Source of the DNA: Deltaproteobacteria bacterium
GTDB lineage: Bacteria; Desulfobacterota; Binatia; Binatales; Binataceae
Reading direction: 5' to 3'
Length of the DNA: 64,000 nt
NCBI GenBank assembly: GCA_021780755.1
Contig: JAJXYF010000010.1
Coordinates: 1-64,000, forward strand
Shown here: one piece after another, positions 26,386 to 33,558 of the stretch
How positions within the stretch are numbered: the stretch's first letter is position 1
How the letters are laid out: each line of letters starts with the position of its first letter
Made by a program: the position numbers and the translations under genes
The notes under the pieces: model-generated
Database searches by the model: none
Told to the model about the DNA's origin: nothing
Seen by the model: the letters and a program-made list of their open reading frames with translations, nothing else

Positions 26386-27039
26386 TTGGAACTGGCAGTT
26401 CGTGGCGCATACGCTCTGGTCGTCTCGGGGCGTCTGAATGCGGACCGCGGAAGCCGTAGCAATGAGCAACCCGACCGACGTACCCCTGGGGAAGTACTGG
26501 ATGCAATGCGGCGCAACGTTCAGGGCACGTACCAGCTCTCTCAAGCGCTTGACGATTTCGCCGCAGAACTGCCGCTTAGAGCGGTGGATGAAAATGGTCA
26601 GGTGAAGAAACAGGCCGACGGGATCGATCAGAAGATCAACGACGTATATCTGCGCGGCGAATTTCCTGCAGCGGGGAAGGCTCGCTCCCCTCGTCCGGGT
26701 AATACTCCATTGGAACTCCACCAAAACCGGTTGAGTGACTTCAGTCTAGCGATCGACCGACTGCAACAGGCATTCGAGGCTATCAGCGCAGTGATTGGAG
26801 ATGACGGTCGTCCTGTTGTCGAAACTCAAGGAGCTGATCCAAGTTCCGCCAGCGCTTGGCGCGAAACGCTCGATAAGATCGACGAAGAGTTGATCGTGTG
26901 GAGCCGAACTTTCAAGCGCCTGCACGGAGCCGCCCAGGACGTCGTCGTTGCCCACGACGCTGACGGACACGACGAGGGAATCTCACCTGAGCACGAAGAC
27001 CACTATCTCGACTCAGACGAGAGTTTGCAATCGAACTGA
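26386..27039 (+). CDS. Hypothetical protein, 5' end possibly cut by the IS21 remnant
   Basis: Unrecognised, 217 residues from the first possible start, which is a TTG and overlaps the IS21 breakpoint. A more natural start may be the ATG at 26506 (MRRNVQGTYQLSQALDDFAAEL) with GGGGAAG upstream. The body is mostly helical and acidic, with a heptad-like stretch (LSDFSLAIDRLQQAFEAISAVIGDDG) and a strongly acidic tail (DADGHDEGISPEHEDHYLDSDES). A hairpin follows 15 bases after the stop. Coding character looks real but the function is unknown; it is probably cargo of a former mobile element. Confidence 0.5.
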   Translation: MELAVRGAYALVVSGRLNADRGSRSNEQPDRRTPGEVLDAMRRNVQGTYQLSQALDDFAAELPLRAVDENGQVKKQADGIDQKINDVYLRGEFPAAGKARSPRPGNTPLELHQNRLSDFSLAIDRLQQAFEAISAVIGDDGRPVVETQGADPSSASAWRETLDKIDEELIVWSRTFKRLHGAAQDVVVAHDADGHDEGISPEHEDHYLDSDESLQSN

Positions 27040-27053
27040 AACTCCCAGGCAAA

Positions 27054-27086
27054 GACCCCGGCCCGCTTCACTGCGGGCCGGGGGTC
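27054..27086 (+). terminator. Hairpin after the hypothetical gene
   Basis: GACCCCGGCCCGC pairs with GCGGGCCGGGG-GTC around a TTCACT loop with one bulged G, 15 bases after the stop. Very stable but with no T-run. Confidence 0.55.
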
Positions 27087-27192
27087 GACGCCCGAACGCG
27101 GTTCGGCTGCCCGTCAAATGACCGGTTTGCTGCACGCTCCGCAATCACCGGACCGCCAAGGGGGGCAGAGAAGGCGCGTGCTGGGGGAAGAG

Positions 27193-27711
27193 ATGGAACC
27201 GTTCAGACTCAGGCGATGGAGACCCAAGTCCTCACGAGATGGCATTGCGCTTTTCACCTGCGCCAGACCCGGGAGATCTAAACTCGATCGAAAGGGTCGG
27301 CCCATTCCAGAAGTGCCAGATGCTCTTGTGCACAAATGGGTTCAAGGGCTTCCGGGCAAAAGGAAGACGGTCATAGTTTCTCTACTAGGGCGAAAACCGG
27401 GAGAGAATGGCAAAAGCGAATTTTCGTTCTACTCGTTCTACGGTGCTTGGGACGCGGCCGAAGAATGTCGGGAGCGTATCTCATTTCAGGAATGGCTAGA
27501 TCGCTGGCACTCGGATCGGTTCATTCGAGTTGTTGAACATCCGACATACGATCTATGTCCCGTACCTCCGGACACGTTGAATGCAGCAGCGTCTGACATA
27601 ACCCGCTTTTTGCTGGCGGGCCGAACGGTGGTTCTTATGGACTCAGGGGGCATAAGCCGCACCGAGCAAGTCTGCAGGCATAGTGGACTTGTCCACGACC
27701 CAAGCCCATGA
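27193..27711 (+). CDS. Hypothetical protein with tyrosine-phosphatase-like loop lacking Cys
   Basis: 172 residues from ATG 27193, which follows a GGGGGAAGAG ribosome site; an earlier in-frame ATG at 27118 is less likely. No family is recognised with confidence. Near the C-terminus RTVVLMDSGGISRTEQV resembles the cysteine-dependent phosphatase P-loop (HC-x5-RT) with Asp in place of Cys and Met in place of His, which would abolish classical catalysis. The preceding helix-strand order (PPDTLNAAASDITRFLLAGRTVVL) also fits that fold. The protein stops only about 15 residues after the loop, so it may be truncated. It sits between mobile elements, probably as cargo. Confidence 0.45.
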   Translation: MEPFRLRRWRPKSSRDGIALFTCARPGRSKLDRKGRPIPEVPDALVHKWVQGLPGKRKTVIVSLLGRKPGENGKSEFSFYSFYGAWDAAEECRERISFQEWLDRWHSDRFIRVVEHPTYDLCPVPPDTLNAAASDITRFLLAGRTVVLMDSGGISRTEQVCRHSGLVHDPSP

Positions 27712-27764
27712 CGGAATCTCGCTCTTGTAAGCATCGAGGAAGTCAAGCCCGTTGTTTTCCGGCG

Positions 27765-27814
27765 GGGGTAACATGACCTGCGTGCGCGACAGCGCACGCA
27801 GGTCATGTTACCCC
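27765..27814. repeat. Perfect 23-bp inverted repeat abutting the IS256 end
   Basis: 27765-27787 is the exact reverse complement of 27792-27814, loop GACA. The right arm ends directly at the first base of the IS256-type element (27815). Either a strong RNA hairpin ending the preceding gene or a preferred insertion target. Confidence 0.9.
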
Positions 27815-29193
27815 GGTAGTGTCGCGAAGTTGGTAGAAAAGTGAAAAGGCGTCAAGATCCGGCGAGTTGAGCCACAACTCGCGCCCGCTGGGAGGCGGGT
27901 GCCGGAGGATGACGCCATGGAAAGCGATAGCAGTAGTGGGTGGCAAGGGAAAGGCGCGCTCGAGGAGTTGCTGCGGGAGCGGATCCGCACCACCATCGAA
28001 GGGATCATCGAGGAGGAATTGGTGGCCGCGCTGGGTGCGGCCCGATCGCAGCGCAGCGGCCCGGTTCGGGTCGGGTATCGGCATGGCAAGCGCTCGCGAA
28101 CGCTAACCACCAGTCTTGGCCCCACCACCATCGCCATGCCGCGGGCGCGCCTTGAGGGTGAGGATGGTCGGCGCCGTGAGTGGCGCAGCCGAATCATTCC
28201 GCGCTATCAGCGGCGCACCGAGCGAGTCGATGAGGCGATCCTCGGAGTGTACCTCAGTGGCACCAACACGCGGCGACTGCGCGAAGCATTGGCCCCCTTG
28301 TTACGTGGTGCGCCGTTGTCAAAGGATGCCGTATCGCGTCTGGTCGGGCGCTTACGCGAGGACTTCGCGGCGTGGACACAACGGGATCTCGGCGAGCTGA
28401 AGATCCGCTATCTGTTTCTCGACGGCTGGTATCCGCGGATGAGGATCGGGAAAAAGCGTGTGCGCGTGCCGGTGCTGGTTACGTTGGGGGTTTGCGTCGA
28501 TGGCCGCCGAGAGGTGCTCGACCTGCGCCTGGCAGGGGTTGAGAGCGCGGAGGCATGGCTCGATGCGGTGCGCTTGCTGGGCGCGCGCAAGCTCGGTGCG
28601 CCGCTGCTGGCGGTGATCGATGGCAATCCAGGACTGGCCGCGGCGCTTAAAGTGCAATGGCCGCAGATCGCGATTCAACGCTGTACCAACCATAAGCTGT
28701 GGAACCTGCTCGCCAAGGCCCCGGCCCATCTGCGCGAGGAACTCGCAGAGGACTATCGGCGAATGATCTATGCCGAGAGTCGCGAGGCCGTCGAGCACGC
28801 GCGGGTTGGTTTTGCCCGCAAGTGGAAGCTGCGTTGCAAGACCGTCAGCGCCAGTTTCGAGGAAGCCGGCGACGATCTCTTCACCTTTACCGCGTTTCCG
28901 CCTTCGCAATGGAAGGCGCTGCGCACCACCAACGCGCTGGAGCGAATCAACGAGGAATTCCGCCGACGGACCAAGACTCAAGCTTCGCTCCCCAGCGAGG
29001 TGGCGGTGCTACTCTTGCTTTTCGGCCTCCTGCGCAGCGGCCAGGGTACTCTGCGCCGCCTTGTCGGCTGGCACGACTTAGCCATCATCAACGAACAACC
29101 GGAGGCGGCATAGTAACAACTTGATAGTTCAACTGCTCAATTCGACCGCATTACTGATGCTGAGCGCTTTTCCACCAGTTGACCGACACCACC
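27815..29193 (+). mobile_element. IS256-family insertion sequence
   Basis: Left end GGTAGTGTCGCGAAGTTGGT (27815 on) and the reverse complement of the right end (29193 back, GGTGGTGTCGGTCAACTGGT) match at about 21 of 29 positions, the level usual for this family. It encloses one intact transposase gene. No 8-9 bp duplication is visible at the flanks. The right end interrupts an integrase gene. Confidence 0.8.
27917..29113 (+). CDS. IS256-family (Mutator-type) transposase
   Basis: Cut-and-paste DDE transposase, about 398 residues, normal family length. ATG 27917 has GGAGG at 27904-27908. The N-terminal region (ALEELLRERIRTTIEGIIEEELVAALGA) and RYQRRTERVDEAILGVYLSGTNTRRL are typical. The acidic triad is in LFLDGWYPR, LAVIDGNPGL and TTNALERINEEFRRRTK, with the conserved RCTNHKLWNLLAK between. 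All parts are present, so it may be active. It belongs to the 27815-29193 element. Confidence 0.93.
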   Translation: MESDSSSGWQGKGALEELLRERIRTTIEGIIEEELVAALGAARSQRSGPVRVGYRHGKRSRTLTTSLGPTTIAMPRARLEGEDGRRREWRSRIIPRYQRRTERVDEAILGVYLSGTNTRRLREALAPLLRGAPLSKDAVSRLVGRLREDFAAWTQRDLGELKIRYLFLDGWYPRMRIGKKRVRVPVLVTLGVCVDGRREVLDLRLAGVESAEAWLDAVRLLGARKLGAPLLAVIDGNPGLAAALKVQWPQIAIQRCTNHKLWNLLAKAPAHLREELAEDYRRMIYAESREAVEHARVGFARKWKLRCKTVSASFEEAGDDLFTFTAFPPSQWKALRTTNALERINEEFRRRTKTQASLPSEVAVLLLLFGLLRSGQGTLRRLVGWHDLAIINEQPEAA

Positions 29194-29488
29194 CTAGGCC
29201 GAAGCGCGCCTTCAGGTGCTTAATCGAAAGTTTCAGCGAGCGGATCGACCGTAACTTGTTGATCTCGTAATCGGTCAGAAGTGCGTCGGCCATGTCCTCG
29301 AACGTAACTCTCTCCTCGTTCGGTCCGAGGAATTGACCCATACCGGCTTCGCCGATCCGTTTCTTAAGCAGCTTGCGCGCCTGGTTCTCGCTCTCCGACT
29401 GCGAGCTTTCTCGGTATTCCTTGTTCCGATAGCTGTACGCGATCCAATAGACGGAGCCGCGTTTGAAGATTCGGCCCATCCCTCTCAT
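29194..29488 (-). pseudogene. int: N-terminal fragment of a tyrosine recombinase (phage-type integrase)
   Basis: Site-specific integrase cut off by the IS256 element. About 98 residues remain: an arm-binding N-terminus (GRIFKRGSVYWIAYSYRNKEYRES) and the SAM-like core-binding helices (VTFEDMADALLTDYEINKLRS, KLSIKHLKARFG). The catalytic R-HxxR-H/W-Y domain is missing; after 29194 the frame reads into IS sequence (WCRSTGGK). The start may be ATG 29488 or 29479. It is preceded by an excisionase-like gene, so the pair is the recombination module of an integrated element whose other parts are gone. Confidence 0.8.
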
Positions 29489-29571
29489 GGCTTCGCTTTC
29501 TTGCTCTTCGAAAATGCTTCTGGACGCACGGCTTCCTTGGGCGACCGCCCGGTTGAGTCCAGCGATCGCGC

Positions 29572-29614
29572 CGACGCACGAGCGGCGCGACCGTTGCGCG
29601 CCGTTCGTGCGTCG
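29572..29614. repeat. 18-bp inverted repeat between xis-like and int genes
   Basis: 29572-29589 pairs with 29597-29614 (17 of 18) around a 7-base loop ACCGTTG. Located in the 187-base gap between the xis-like stop and the int start, it could attenuate int transcription or bind a recombination factor. Confidence 0.75.
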
Positions 29615-29675
29615 CTTTCACACTATAGATCAATGGTTTGATCAGCGCCGTGTCAACGACAGGGCGTTCGATCTT

Positions 29676-30077
29676 TTAACCGCTCCGTTTGCGGATGTAG
29701 TCTTCGATGCCGAGTTCCGAAAAGCGTAGTAGTTTGCCGTGCCGCACTCTGAAGGGAAGATTCGGGTGATGACGGTACAGCCAGTCGGGTTTGACGCCGA
29801 GCTTTTCTGCTGCCTGGATCACATCTAGCAGCCTGTCTCGACGCTGCTGCGTGTGAACAACGGTCTCGGCGCGCGCGGCATCGAGATCGCGGCTGTGGAG
29901 CAGGATGAGTGCAGTGATCGCCTGCGTCTTCAAAACCCGTGTCGTGTGCGCATCGAGCACCCCGAATTGCTCGGGGTCAGCCACCAACTCCTCCAGCCTC
30001 GGGACGCTGAACAGTCCCGCCACGCCCGACCCTCGCGGCCCACGGGGCAAACCACTATTGCCCGTCGGTTTCCGCAT
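29676..30077 (-). CDS. Excisionase-like helix-turn-helix protein
   Basis: 133 residues. The C-terminal half has the HTH_17/MerR-like excisionase pattern: LLDVIQAAEKLGVKPDWLYRHHPNLPFRVRHGKLLRFSELGIEDYIRKRSG, i.e. the helix-turn-helix, a wing with RHGKLLRF and a closing helix. Such proteins steer integrase direction or regulate element genes. The N-terminal 75 residues (PRLEELVADPEQFGVLDAHTTRVL) are not recognised but look coding. GAGGTGAAGT precedes ATG 30077. It lies upstream of the int fragment on the same strand and downstream of the broken cobQ, supporting an integrated element at that site. Confidence 0.7.
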   Translation of the reverse strand: MRKPTGNSGLPRGPRGSGVAGLFSVPRLEELVADPEQFGVLDAHTTRVLKTQAITALILLHSRDLDAARAETVVHTQQRRDRLLDVIQAAEKLGVKPDWLYRHHPNLPFRVRHGKLLRFSELGIEDYIRKRSG

Positions 30078-30131
30078 ACTTCACCTCTTCGGTCGGTATG
30101 GATTAGACGACATTCGCGGGCGAACGCACTC

Positions 30132-30153
30132 GATTCGCCCAATAGGGCGAATC
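30132..30153. repeat. 9-bp perfect inverted repeat near the cobQ breakpoint
   Basis: GATTCGCCC (30132-30140) and GGGCGAATC (30145-30153) around loop AATA, about 50 bases past the cobQ break. On the minus strand the surrounding bases can also be read as the end of another small frame ending at the TAA near 30105, possibly a gene remnant of the element. Confidence 0.6.
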
Positions 30154-30191
30154 CTTCATCGATTGGTGAAGTTCCTCGATATCCCGCCGCT

Positions 30192-30614
30192 TCAGATCCG
30201 CGACCCGCCGGCGCCTTCGATCACGATCAGATCGAAATTCTCCGCAAGCGCCTCGTAGCTCCTGACGATCTCGGGCCATGCCTCTGCTCGATAGCGCTCA
30301 TGCTCGCGCGCCTTCATGTGAAAGCGAGGCCGTCCACGGATCACGACCTGGCATCCCGACTCACTCTCGGGCTTCAACAGCACGGGATTCATCTCGACGC
30401 TCGGCTCCAGGCCACACGCCTCGGCCTGCACCGCCTGCGCACGGCCGATCTCACCGCCTCCCGGGCAGACCGCGGCATTGTTCGACATGTTCTGCGACTT
30501 GAAGGGCGCGACGCGGACACCGTTGCGCGCGAAGGCCCGGCACAGCGCGGTCACGACGACACTTTTGCCGACGTCCGACGCGGTTCCCATCACCATCAGG
30601 GTCTTGGCGCGCAT
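30192..30614 (-). pseudogene. cobQ: Cobyric acid synthase CobQ/CbiP, N-terminal third only
   Basis: Amidates side chains b, d, e and g of adenosylcobyrinate a,c-diamide. Family members are near 490 residues; only 140 are present. The N-terminal ATP-binding domain is recognisable (LMVMGTASDVGKSVVVTALC, FKSQNMSNNA, EIGRAQAVQAEA, NPVLLKPESESGCQVV, FDLIVIEGAG), but after IVIEGAG the frame ends at once in GSRI-stop instead of the usual SPAEINL. The glutaminase domain is absent from the window. The start overlaps the cobO stop by one base (TGATG), so it is the last gene of the cobalamin operon, broken by the element carrying the xis/int pair. The cell may have another copy or salvage cobinamide. 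Confidence 0.9.
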
Positions 30615-31147
30615 CAGAATTCGATTCCCTGCTGCGCCGACACGCCATCGCGGTACGGATGCTTGACCGCCTGCATCTCGGTGACCACATCCGCGATCGC
30701 GCTTAGTTCCGCAGGCGCGTCGCGCCCGGTGAGAATGACGTGAAGATCGGCGCGCCGGGCCTGCAATGCCGAGAGTACCTCGTCGAGCGGAACGAAGCCG
30801 TAGTTGATGACGTAGGTAATCTCATCCAGGATCACCAGGTCGTAACTGTCTTCCTGAAGCCAGGCGCTGGCGGTGCTCCACGCGGCTCGGGCGGCTGTCC
30901 GATCACGATCCAGGTCGAGGCTTTCCCAGGTGAATCCATGCCCCATCGTAAGCCACGTCAAATTCGGCGTCCGCTCTCCCAGTTTGCGTTCGCCGGTCTT
31001 CCACTTGCCCTTGATGAACTGGATCATGCCGACCCGCATGCCGTGGCCAAGCGCGCGAAAGGCAGTGCCAATCGCAGCGGTGGTTTTTCCTTTGCCATCG
31101 CCGGTGTTGATCAACAGCAGGCCTTTCGGGTGCTTGGAGGATCTCAC
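30614..31147 (-). CDS. cobO: Cob(I)yrinic acid a,c-diamide adenosyltransferase (CobO/BtuR type)
   Basis: Adds the 5'-deoxyadenosyl group of ATP to the cobalt of cob(I)yrinate diamide or other corrinoids in the cytoplasm. 177 residues, the normal size. P-loop GDGKGKTTAAIG near residue 16, then GMRVGMIQFIKGKWKTGE, a Walker-B-like DLVILDEITYVINYG and the substrate-side VILTGRDAP. Start overlaps the cbtA stop by four bases, and its own stop overlaps cobQ by one, so it is firmly inside the operon. Identification is secure. Confidence 0.96.
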   Translation of the reverse strand: MRSSKHPKGLLLINTGDGKGKTTAAIGTAFRALGHGMRVGMIQFIKGKWKTGERKLGERTPNLTWLTMGHGFTWESLDLDRDRTAARAAWSTASAWLQEDSYDLVILDEITYVINYGFVPLDEVLSALQARRADLHVILTGRDAPAELSAIADVVTEMQAVKHPYRDGVSAQQGIEF

Positions 31148-31836
31148 GTCAACCCCGCGTCGCTGTGAAAGTCCGCAGATTGTTCAAACAGCCGTCCTGA
31201 CAGCGCACCGAGAACCAGCCAGAACAGCAGAAAGTCTCCGAGTACGTACACGGTGAAAAGGCGCTCAAGTGCGTAAAGCGCAGGGGAAGGAATATCGTTT
31301 CCAGACACCGAAAACAGAAAGCGAAAAAACACGGTTGGTAGAAACAAAAGCAGGAGGCCACCCACCTTCGCGGCCTTCGGCCTAAACGCGAAAATAGCAA
31401 GCCCCAGACCGGTGCAGAAAGCGGCGATCAACCATGCAGCCTGTCGGATCGACAACGGAGCCAGTACCAGTGCGGGAATTGACGGCGGAACAACCAACGC
31501 CGGGCCTAAATGAAATGTTGCAAAGCCAGCCAGTCCCCATAGAAGCCCTGGCACCAGGCCGGACTTTCCACTGAGCGCATACATGGCGGCCAGCAGCATC
31601 GCAAAGCCAATCCCGACAAGTACATCACCCATGGTGGTGTACGCGGCACGAACAAGCTGACTGTCCGAAGGTTCGTTCGCATGCGAATGCGGATGCACAG
31701 GCGCTTGGGCTGTTTCGTATCTTTCAGCCTGATGTATCAGAGGCAGCGTCGTCCAACTTTGAAGTACGAATAGAAGGACACCCGCTACGGCCCCCGCGAC
31801 AAGCGCTGCGTAAAGCGTTCTGGACAACATGGTCAT
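31144..31836 (-). CDS. cbtA: Cobalt transporter subunit CbtA
   Basis: Inner-membrane protein of the CbtAB cobalt uptake system. About 230 residues with five to six membrane segments; LYAALVAGAVAGVLLFVLQ starts the chain, a His-rich loop (HPHSHANE) lies between the first two segments, then MGDVLVGIGFAMLLAAMYAL and FHLGPALVVPPSIPA. The start at 31836 is two bases after the cbtB stop (TGAGATG), and ATG 31830 is an alternative; the longer reading upstream overlaps cbtB. Presence in a riboswitch-led cobalamin operon supports cobalt rather than nickel. Confidence 0.88.
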   Translation of the reverse strand: MTMLSRTLYAALVAGAVAGVLLFVLQSWTTLPLIHQAERYETAQAPVHPHSHANEPSDSQLVRAAYTTMGDVLVGIGFAMLLAAMYALSGKSGLVPGLLWGLAGFATFHLGPALVVPPSIPALVLAPLSIRQAAWLIAAFCTGLGLAIFAFRPKAAKVGGLLLLFLPTVFFRFLFSVSGNDIPSPALYALERLFTVYVLGDFLLFWLVLGALSGRLFEQSADFHSDAGLT

Positions 31837-31837
31837 C

Positions 31838-32050
31838 TCAGTGGCAAGGGAAACCTGCCGAGTGGCGCACGTCATGGGCGGCTGCGTGGACGAAATCATT
31901 CGGCGCAAAACCGACCACGGAAAGGATGGTCATGCCAAGCGCAATCGCCACAACGGCGGAAATGATCCTTGCTGATACCAACCTGGTACCAACGACCTCG
32001 CGCGTCATGCTCCCATCAACAGTTAGGATCTCGGACTCAAAGTGTGCCAT
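31838..32050 (-). CDS. cbtB: Cobalt transporter subunit CbtB
   Basis: Small one-span membrane partner of CbtA, 70 residues. One hydrophobic segment (ARIISAVVAIALGMTILSVVGFA) is followed by the family's metal-binding end VHAAAHDVRHSAGFPCH with three His and a Cys. ATG 32050 is chosen because GGAGG (complement of 32059-32063) lies eight bases upstream; a longer reading to 32113 runs into cobB. Directly followed by cbtA. Confidence 0.9.
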   Translation of the reverse strand: MAHFESEILTVDGSMTREVVGTRLVSARIISAVVAIALGMTILSVVGFAPNDFVHAAAHDVRHSAGFPCH

Positions 32051-32109
32051 TTCAATTTCCTCCATTTGCAAACCGTTTGCTCTAAGACTCGATACATTTC
32101 CACGAATAG

Positions 32110-33516
32110 TCATTCATTCGCGCATTTCGCTGGTGTTCCGCGTCCGGCGACATACGCGTCGACCAACCTCTCTGCGATCGTTGGGTTCGACGCCCAATGA
32201 GCGTGGACGTATGACGCCAAAGTGTTTTTGACAGTGTAGCCTTCCGGCACGACCTGCCCGTCGCGACGACGAACCACCCGGTATGCACAGTCGATCCGAT
32301 CCTTCAGCGGCTGTAGTTCGGAATAGCGGAATTGATGGCCACGAAATCGAAGTCCTGCCGGGCCGAGCGCCGACGCCGCTTGCGTCTCGACCTCAACGTA
32401 TCCAAGCGCCTGCAGCCGCTCGTGCATCACCGCATGCGCTGGGATCACTCCAGCCATCGGATAGCGTTGTCCGTCCAGAGTTTCGATCGCGTCGCATAGG
32501 TACATCAGTCCGCCGCATTCGGCGTATATGGTTCCACCATCCGTGGCGAATGCACTAATCTGCTCGCGCATCGAAACATTCGCAGAGAGAGCTCGAGCGT
32601 GAATCTCAGGATAGCCACCGCCGATATAGAGACCGTTCACGTCTGGCAAGCCTGGATCGGAGATCGGCGAAAAGTACACGAGTTCCGCGCCCAGACTCTT
32701 GAGGAGGTGGAGATTGTATTCGTAGTAAAAGTGGAAGGCCTCGTCGAAGGCGACACCAATTCTACATCGCGATGATGATGACGCTGCTTCGGCTTTCGCA
32801 GACAGTTGACACGACACAGGGGGAGCAGCACGCGCGACAGTAAGAATTGCGTCTAGATCGCACCATTCCCCAGTTACTCTTCCCAACTCGGACAGGATTG
32901 AGTCGGGCACGGCCTGTTCGTCGGCGGTACGCAGTCCCAGGTGCCGCTCGGGAAGGGTCAATGCGGGTTCGTTGGGCAACCCTCCCAATACAGGTGGATC
33001 ACTCAAGGCTCTGCGCAAGATGTCGAGGTGGCCTCGGCTCCCCACCCGATTGCAGAAGATTCCCGCCAGCCGTAATTCGGGGTCGAACACGGCAACTCCG
33101 CGCGCAATCGCAGCCACCGTGCGCGCCATCCCCGAAACATCGATGACCAGCATCACCGGCGCATCAAGCCACTTTGCGATCTCCGCCGTGGAGCCCTCTT
33201 CCGTGGCAGGCGAGGCTCCATCGAAAAGGCCCATCACACCTTCGACGAGGGCGATGTCAGCTCCCTCGCACGCGCGGGCGAAAGTACCAATCACTGCGTC
33301 CCGGCCCATCATCCAGCCGTCGAGGTTATGACAAGTGCTGCCCGCAGCTCGCACATGATAGGTAGGATCGAGGTAGTCGGGGCCGCATTTGAAGACTGCG
33401 ACTTTGAGACCTCGCTCGCGCAATGCGCGAGTCAGACCGACCATCACACTGGTTTTGCCGATCCCGCTTGCGGTACCGGCTACAACCAGTCGTGGCATGG
33501 TGATGGAATTAGCCAT
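32110..33516 (-). CDS. cobB: Cobyrinate a,c-diamide synthase CobB/CbiA
   Basis: ATP- and glutamine-dependent amidation of side chains a and c of (cobalt-)cobyrinate. 468 residues with an N-terminal P-loop domain (VVAGTASGIGKTSVMVGL, FKCGPDYLDPTYH, GVMGLFDG) and a C-terminal class I glutaminase with the nucleophile Cys in YAECGGLMYL and His in GHQFRYSE. A non-conserved Ala/Ser-rich linker (AKAEAASSSSRC) joins the two. Follows bluB by 42 bases and precedes cbtB by 59. Since cobQ is broken, this is the only complete amidase of the operon. Confidence 0.96.
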   Translation of the reverse strand: MANSITMPRLVVAGTASGIGKTSVMVGLTRALRERGLKVAVFKCGPDYLDPTYHVRAAGSTCHNLDGWMMGRDAVIGTFARACEGADIALVEGVMGLFDGASPATEEGSTAEIAKWLDAPVMLVIDVSGMARTVAAIARGVAVFDPELRLAGIFCNRVGSRGHLDILRRALSDPPVLGGLPNEPALTLPERHLGLRTADEQAVPDSILSELGRVTGEWCDLDAILTVARAAPPVSCQLSAKAEAASSSSRCRIGVAFDEAFHFYYEYNLHLLKSLGAELVYFSPISDPGLPDVNGLYIGGGYPEIHARALSANVSMREQISAFATDGGTIYAECGGLMYLCDAIETLDGQRYPMAGVIPAHAVMHERLQALGYVEVETQAASALGPAGLRFRGHQFRYSELQPLKDRIDCAYRVVRRRDGQVVPEGYTVKNTLASYVHAHWASNPTIAERLVDAYVAGRGTPAKCANE

Positions 33517-33558
33517 CGGAGATTACGCCCTAGTCAGTTCCTTGCCTTCGGAGCGTGA

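Larger units (their letters stand above)
25606..26390 (-). mobile_element. IS21-family remnant (one end plus part of istA)
   Basis: The terminus starts TGTCAACGCC at 25606 and carries two 19-base repeats 24 bases apart (25614-25632 and 25638-25656, 17 of 19 identical, core CCGGA-TAAAA), typical of the multiple transposase-binding repeats in IS21 ends. Next to them lies the 3' half of istA. istB, the istA 5' half and the other end are missing. Confidence 0.75.
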
